DNA from: CAZGCA01 sp964524145
GTDB lineage: Bacteria; Hydrogenedentota; CAZGCA01
Length of the DNA: 54,753 bases
Direction of reading: 5' to 3'
Assembly: GCA_964524145.1 (NCBI GenBank)
Contig: CAZGCA010000037.1
Coordinates: 1-54,753, forward strand
The position numbers and the translations under genes are program-made. This document shows, in pieces, positions 50,874 to 54,753 of this stretch. The notes under the pieces were generated by a model. It searched no databases. It was not told the origin of the DNA and saw only the letters and a list, made by a program, of their open reading frames with translations. The stretch's first letter is position 1, and each line of letters starts with the position of its first letter.

Positions 50874-53756
50874 TCATTTAACGATGCTGACCGGTGCTAT
50901 CGCTTCGAGGCTTTTCCTAATCTTCTTGGCATCGCCAACCACCACAATGACAAGCTTGCCAGGATCGATGTGCTCGTTTGCAATTCGGACGATCTCGCCG
51001 ATCTCGGTGGCCTTGTACTCCGCAAGGGAACGCTGGAGGTCATCCCGGGGCAGACCGTTGTACTCGATAAACCACAACGCGTTGACCATGTCCGGAGGCG
51101 TCTCGTACTTCGACGGTACGCGTCCCGCCAAATAGGACTTTGCCGAGGTCAACTCTTCGCTGGTTGGCGGCGTGTCGCGCATCTCTTCGATGACGTCCAA
51201 CACCGCCTGGACCGCGTCGGCGGTGGCCTCCGTCTTGGTGGACGTGCTGCTCGAGAAGCTTCCTGCGAGGCGCCGGGCAGTGACCCCTCCGCCGGCCCCG
51301 TATGTCAATCCCCGTTCGATCCGGATGGCCTTGTTGAGCCGGCTGCCGAACGAACCGCCGAATATCTGGCTGAAGACGCGCGTTTTGTGATACGCCGGAT
51401 GGCCGATCTCGATGCTGGTTTGGCCAACCCGGATTTCGCTCTGCTCGGCTCTTGGATTGTTGACGAGATAGATTCGAGTGTCCTCTCGCTCTGGCAGCGT
51501 CGGCACGTCGACCACGGGCATCGGACCGGCGGCGGCCCAATCTCCGAAATGCCGCTCGGCAAGGGCGAATACCTTATCGGCCGTGATGTCTCCCGCAACA
51601 TAAAGAATGGCCGCGTCCGGCCGGGCAAACGTGTCCCACCACTCGACAAGATGTCCTCGTTTGATAGCGCGCACGTTCTTGCGCCGACCTTCCGGGGTGC
51701 GAGCATAGGGATGGTCCCCGAACACCTGTCGCTGCAGTTCGCATGACGCCTGGTAGCCGGGGTCTTTCTCCCAATAGGACAGCTCGACCTTCCGCCTGCT
51801 CTTCAGAAGCTTGAGTTCGTCTTTGGGAAACGTGGGCCGTTGCACCACCTCAGCGAGCAGCTCGATTGCCGTGGCGAGCTTGCCGGATAACGCCGACGCC
51901 TGAACCAGCGACGCGTCCATCCCGGCGCGGCCGTTCAGGCTTAGTGCGTTGAACTCGATAATGTCCGCAAGCTCTTCGGCGGAATGGTCCTCTGTTCCCT
52001 TGGTGAGCATCTCGAGCGTTATCGAGGCAACGCCCGGACGTTTCGGGTTCTCGGCCCAGGCGCCATGTTTCAATCCCACAGCAGCGACGACCAGCGGGAC
52101 TTCCTCGTTCGGCACCACAACGATTTTCAGCCCGTTTGCCAGAACCCGTTCTTCGGCGGGTACTTCGGGCAGTTCTTCCGGCATATCCCGGATCGGAGGG
52201 GTCGAGGGGAAACTCTCAGGCCGGGTAACGGTCTTCTTGCTTAACTGTCGTTCGGGCGGCACATACTCGTCTATGTCAAGACCTGCATTCGGGTCGTATT
52301 TGTATCGCTTTTTGGGGACAACCTTGACAGTTGTACGCCGTTGGGGTACGAGATAGGTTCGTGCCACGCGCTGGATGTCGTCCCGGGTCACCGACGCAAT
52401 GGTATCGAGCTGATGGTTGAGCCAGTCGGGACTATCGTACAGCATGCAAGTTTCACCCAGCGTCTCTGCTTTGCCTCTGACGGCGAGGCGACCGGCAACC
52501 GCGCTTTTCAGCATCTGGTTCTTGGCTTTTTCAAGCTCGTGATCCGTGACGCCGTCGCGCTGCAGCGTTTCGATGTGCTTGTCGAACGCCTTGAGGATGG
52601 GTGTGTGAGGCCCGCTGAAAGGGTTCAGTTTGCCGAGAATATACTTTATCGGGTGCAGCGCTCCGACAACTCCAATCAGCCCGTCCTGTTCGAGAAAAAA
52701 CTCCTGGCTGAGGAGAACCGCGCAGAGCTTCCGCTCTTTCACCAGCGCCGAGTACAGGCGGCTGCTTTCGCCGTTCGCGAGAATGTTGAGCGTCATCTCG
52801 AGCGGTATCGAGTCCGGGTGGTTTCGGGCCACGGCTCGATAGGCGTACCCCGCGGCTGGTATCGGGCCAAGCCGCTCTTTGAGAGTGATCGTCCGTTCCT
52901 CCGTCTGTTCCGGCTCCCGAACAGTCACCTTGGGCGGGTCGGGCAGCCTTGGCATCCACCCGAAATACGTCCGGGCTGCATTCTGCGCGTCTTCATGTGG
53001 TATTGCACCGACAATGACGAGCGTCGCGTTGCCCGGCACGTAGTGAATGTCCCAGAAGTGCCGGAGCTCGTCGAGCTTGGCGGCTTCGAGATGGGCGATC
53101 TTGCCGATAGGCAACCATCGGTACGGGTGTTGCCTGCAGATTGCGGAAATGATCTGCTCCGGCAGTGTGCCGTACGGCACATTGAGATAGTTTTCGCGCC
53201 GCTCCTCCTCGACGACGTTTCGTTCAGTCTCGAACCCGTCCTGGGAGATGTTGAGAAACATCATGCGTTCGGCTTCGAGCCACAGCACGAGGTCGAGCTG
53301 GTTCGCAGGCACGCTGTTCACGTAGGCCGTGTAGTCGAAGTACGTATAGGCGTTGTTCGTGCCGCCCACGCGGTGGATGAGATTGAAATGGTCCTCGGGC
53401 CCGAGCACCTCCGTGCCGCGGAACATCATGTGTTCGAACATGTGCGCAAAACCCTGGCGGCTAGGGTGCTCGTCTTTCGATCCGACGTGATACCATACCT
53501 CGACCGCCACTATCGGGCTCGAAAAATCCTCCATCGTAATCACGCGCAGCCCGTTGTCCAGCGTTATCTCGTGGAAGTCGAACGGGCGTGTAGGGCTGGA
53601 TTCAGCAACAAGTTCCTCTGCGTTTCGACCGAACAGGTGCGCGCCGGCCCTGCTTTCAAGGCTCTTGCTATCGGCTGCGTGAATCGCAGGTGTCGAACAT
53701 CCCGCAAGCACGCACACAAGCAAGCTCAGCGTGTTTCTTAAAACCGTCTGTCGCAT
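50874..53756 (-). CDS. Two-domain M16 zinc metalloprotease, lipoprotein
   Basis: The ATG at 53756 gives 960 residues. The N-terminus is a lipoprotein signal: 'LSLLVCVLAGCSTPA', with lipobox Cys20. The first M16 domain has the inverted zinc motif His105-Met-Phe-Glu-His109 ('GFAHMFEHMMFRG'), and the third ligand lies in 'NVVEEERRENYL'. 'VPEEER'-like linker text ('EELPEVPAEERVLANGLKI') starts the second M16 half, which lacks HxxEH but keeps 'RIERGLTYGAGGG', the substrate-binding R/Y pair. One-chain active/inactive fusions of this size are typical of bacterial M16 processing peptidases. It is probably anchored in the outer membrane facing the periplasm. Confidence 0.93.
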   Translation of the reverse strand: MRQTVLRNTLSLLVCVLAGCSTPAIHAADSKSLESRAGAHLFGRNAEELVAESSPTRPFDFHEITLDNGLRVITMEDFSSPIVAVEVWYHVGSKDEHPSRQGFAHMFEHMMFRGTEVLGPEDHFNLIHRVGGTNNAYTYFDYTAYVNSVPANQLDLVLWLEAERMMFLNISQDGFETERNVVEEERRENYLNVPYGTLPEQIISAICRQHPYRWLPIGKIAHLEAAKLDELRHFWDIHYVPGNATLVIVGAIPHEDAQNAARTYFGWMPRLPDPPKVTVREPEQTEERTITLKERLGPIPAAGYAYRAVARNHPDSIPLEMTLNILANGESSRLYSALVKERKLCAVLLSQEFFLEQDGLIGVVGALHPIKYILGKLNPFSGPHTPILKAFDKHIETLQRDGVTDHELEKAKNQMLKSAVAGRLAVRGKAETLGETCMLYDSPDWLNHQLDTIASVTRDDIQRVARTYLVPQRRTTVKVVPKKRYKYDPNAGLDIDEYVPPERQLSKKTVTRPESFPSTPPIRDMPEELPEVPAEERVLANGLKIVVVPNEEVPLVVAAVGLKHGAWAENPKRPGVASITLEMLTKGTEDHSAEELADIIEFNALSLNGRAGMDASLVQASALSGKLATAIELLAEVVQRPTFPKDELKLLKSRRKVELSYWEKDPGYQASCELQRQVFGDHPYARTPEGRRKNVRAIKRGHLVEWWDTFARPDAAILYVAGDITADKVFALAERHFGDWAAAGPMPVVDVPTLPEREDTRIYLVNNPRAEQSEIRVGQTSIEIGHPAYHKTRVFSQIFGGSFGSRLNKAIRIERGLTYGAGGGVTARRLAGSFSSSTSTKTEATADAVQAVLDVIEEMRDTPPTSEELTSAKSYLAGRVPSKYETPPDMVNALWFIEYNGLPRDDLQRSLAEYKATEIGEIVRIANEHIDPGKLVIVVVGDAKKIRKSLEAIAPVSIVK

Positions 53757-53763
53757 GGTGGCC

Positions 53764-54741
53764 TCATTCTTCAGCCTGGGTGCTCTTGTGTTCTTTGCTG
53801 AGGCGCAGAAACTCTTCGCACATGGCGTCGATGGCTTCCTGCCGGTGGCCCGCACCGACGGGGTCGCTGTACCAGCGGGGGATGAATCCTCCTTCGGGAC
53901 GGCCGAGCAGCTTCGCCATCTTTCGGCAATAGTCCCGTATATCGTCGAGCGAGCCGTGAACCATCGCGTTCTGGATATCCACGCACGCGTAGAACGTGAT
54001 CCGACCGCCGAACCGTTCGCCCAACAGTTCCAACCCCATGTTCTGTTGCTGGTCCATATGTATGACGTCGAGCCCGATCTCTATCAGATCGTCTAGAATG
54101 TCGACGATGTACCCGCAGCTGTGGAGGAACGTGAGCAGACCGGCGTTGTGCGCCGCCCCGTAAATGCTGGCATACCGAGGTTTCCATATCTCGCGCCACG
54201 CGTCCGGCGAGATCATCAGCCCGTTCTGCAACCCCCAGTCGTCGCAAAAGATATACCCGTCAACGCCAAGCGCTGCGTACCGCTCGATCGCCACCAGGTT
54301 CATGTCGACCAGAATGTCAATGAGCCGCCCGAGCTCGTCCGGCGCGTCATGAACGTCCGCCCAGGTGTTCTCGAGGCCGCGGATGAAGTGGACCCGTTCG
54401 TATATCGAAATTCCCGAGCCAAGCAGAAACCTGTCGCCGGCACCGTCTCTGATGTCATCGAGCATCTCCCAGCGTTTCGGATCGCGAATATCGGGAACGT
54501 TAAGCTTGTCGAACTCGCGCCAGTCTTTCAGCGGAAACTCCTTCACCTGGCCGAGACTGCAGACACCGATATTCTCCCATACCGCGCCCCATTCGTCCGC
54601 ACCGGTGGGCGGCCGAGCGTCCGGGGACGGATACATCGACGCGCCCGAGAAATCCGAACCGTACTTCTCCGGCAGGTCGTACGGCAGCCGGTCGGCCCCT
54701 TCAAAACGAATCGTTCGTGCTACGACCTCTCTGCTTGTCAT
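53764..54741 (-). CDS. URO-D superfamily protein, corrinoid/methyltransferase-like
   Basis: A 325-residue protein, ATG at 54741 near the window end. The TIM-barrel pattern of uroporphyrinogen-decarboxylase-like proteins is clear: 'GVDGYIFCDDWGLQNGLMIS', 'FLHSCGYIVDILDDLIEIG', 'DVIHMDQQQNMGLELLGERF' and 'ITFYACVDIQNAMVHG'. His-x-Cys ('HSC') and the later Cys ('YAC') match the zinc ligands of MtaA/CmuA-type cobamide methyltransferases rather than the Asp/Tyr of true URO-D, so methyl transfer is more likely than haem synthesis. It ends 7 nt before the M16 gene. Upstream context is cut off. Confidence 0.85.
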   Translation of the reverse strand: MTSREVVARTIRFEGADRLPYDLPEKYGSDFSGASMYPSPDARPPTGADEWGAVWENIGVCSLGQVKEFPLKDWREFDKLNVPDIRDPKRWEMLDDIRDGAGDRFLLGSGISIYERVHFIRGLENTWADVHDAPDELGRLIDILVDMNLVAIERYAALGVDGYIFCDDWGLQNGLMISPDAWREIWKPRYASIYGAAHNAGLLTFLHSCGYIVDILDDLIEIGLDVIHMDQQQNMGLELLGERFGGRITFYACVDIQNAMVHGSLDDIRDYCRKMAKLLGRPEGGFIPRWYSDPVGAGHRQEAIDAMCEEFLRLSKEHKSTQAEE

Positions 54742-54753
54742 CGGATATCCCTT

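Noticed and set aside
52341..53741. Long plus-strand open frame (466 codons)
   Set aside because: Antisense to the M16 protease; no family resemblance and no ribosome site.
1..54753. CRISPR arrays, insertion sequences, rRNA genes
   Set aside because: No regularly spaced repeats, transposase reading frames with terminal repeats, or rRNA-like stretches were seen on reading through.

Overview
This window reads as chromosomal DNA from an uncultivated, GC-rich Gram-negative bacterium. Supporting signs are a GyrB with the long Toprim-side insertion typical of Gram-negatives, a LolA-like periplasmic protein, a lipoprotein M16 protease and a DciA-type helicase operator. Sulfatase, GH, PL22 and corrinoid-methyltransferase-like genes resemble the gene content of Hydrogenedentota, Omnitrophota or PVC-type lineages. 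That placement is inference and no 16S gene is present.

(1) 1-10457, all on the minus strand apart from the cut-off first gene: dnaN, dciA, gyrB, gyrA, a small membrane protein, a LolA-like protein, a B12-binding radical SAM enzyme and a DUF3786 protein. (2) 10458-11022 is a 565-nt gap where gene orientation flips. It holds a perfect DnaA box and a 14-bp palindrome and is a candidate replication origin, although dnaA and recF are not here. (3) 11023-15785: tsaB, pabB/trpE-like, pabC-like and rimI, then a small anchored protein on the other strand and a PilZ protein with a folded leader. (4) 15926-20528: sulfatase, fucose-isomerase-like protein and DUF5060 glycosidase, probably for breakdown of a sulfated glycan. 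(5) 20589-33533: a consensus promoter, tRNA-Gln, glmU, prs, rplY, pth, then tightly packed ilvD, ilvB, ilvN, ilvC, leuC, a zinc-ribbon protein, accD and folC.

(6) 33534-45811 is an accessory island. Its core is an sxtI/sxtJ/sxtK-like O-carbamoylation cassette: a NodU-type carbamoyltransferase, an SxtJ membrane protein and a 49-residue DUF5989 protein. Beside it lie a membrane-anchored SGNH hydrolase with a partial second copy, a methyltransferase, two radical SAM/SPASM proteins, a Wzt-like ABC ATPase with two copies of an unfamiliar domain, and an SDR. Between the two SGNH copies is a scar of fused carbamoyltransferase and methyltransferase fragments. The intact carbamoyltransferase appears to start at CTG. 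The island probably makes or decorates a carbamoylated surface glycan or small molecule. (7) 45955-54741, minus strand: murC-murB-ftsQ, an oligogalacturonate-lyase-like PL22 protein, a two-domain M16 protease lipoprotein and a URO-D superfamily methyltransferase-like protein.

The most unusual points are the CTG start and duplication scar in the sxtIJK-like island, an acidic cofactor loop in IlvC that predicts NADH use, the origin-like orientation switch, an anthranilate-synthase-type PIAGT motif in an enzyme beside pabC, and several near-consensus promoters with overlapping palindromes or folded leaders.
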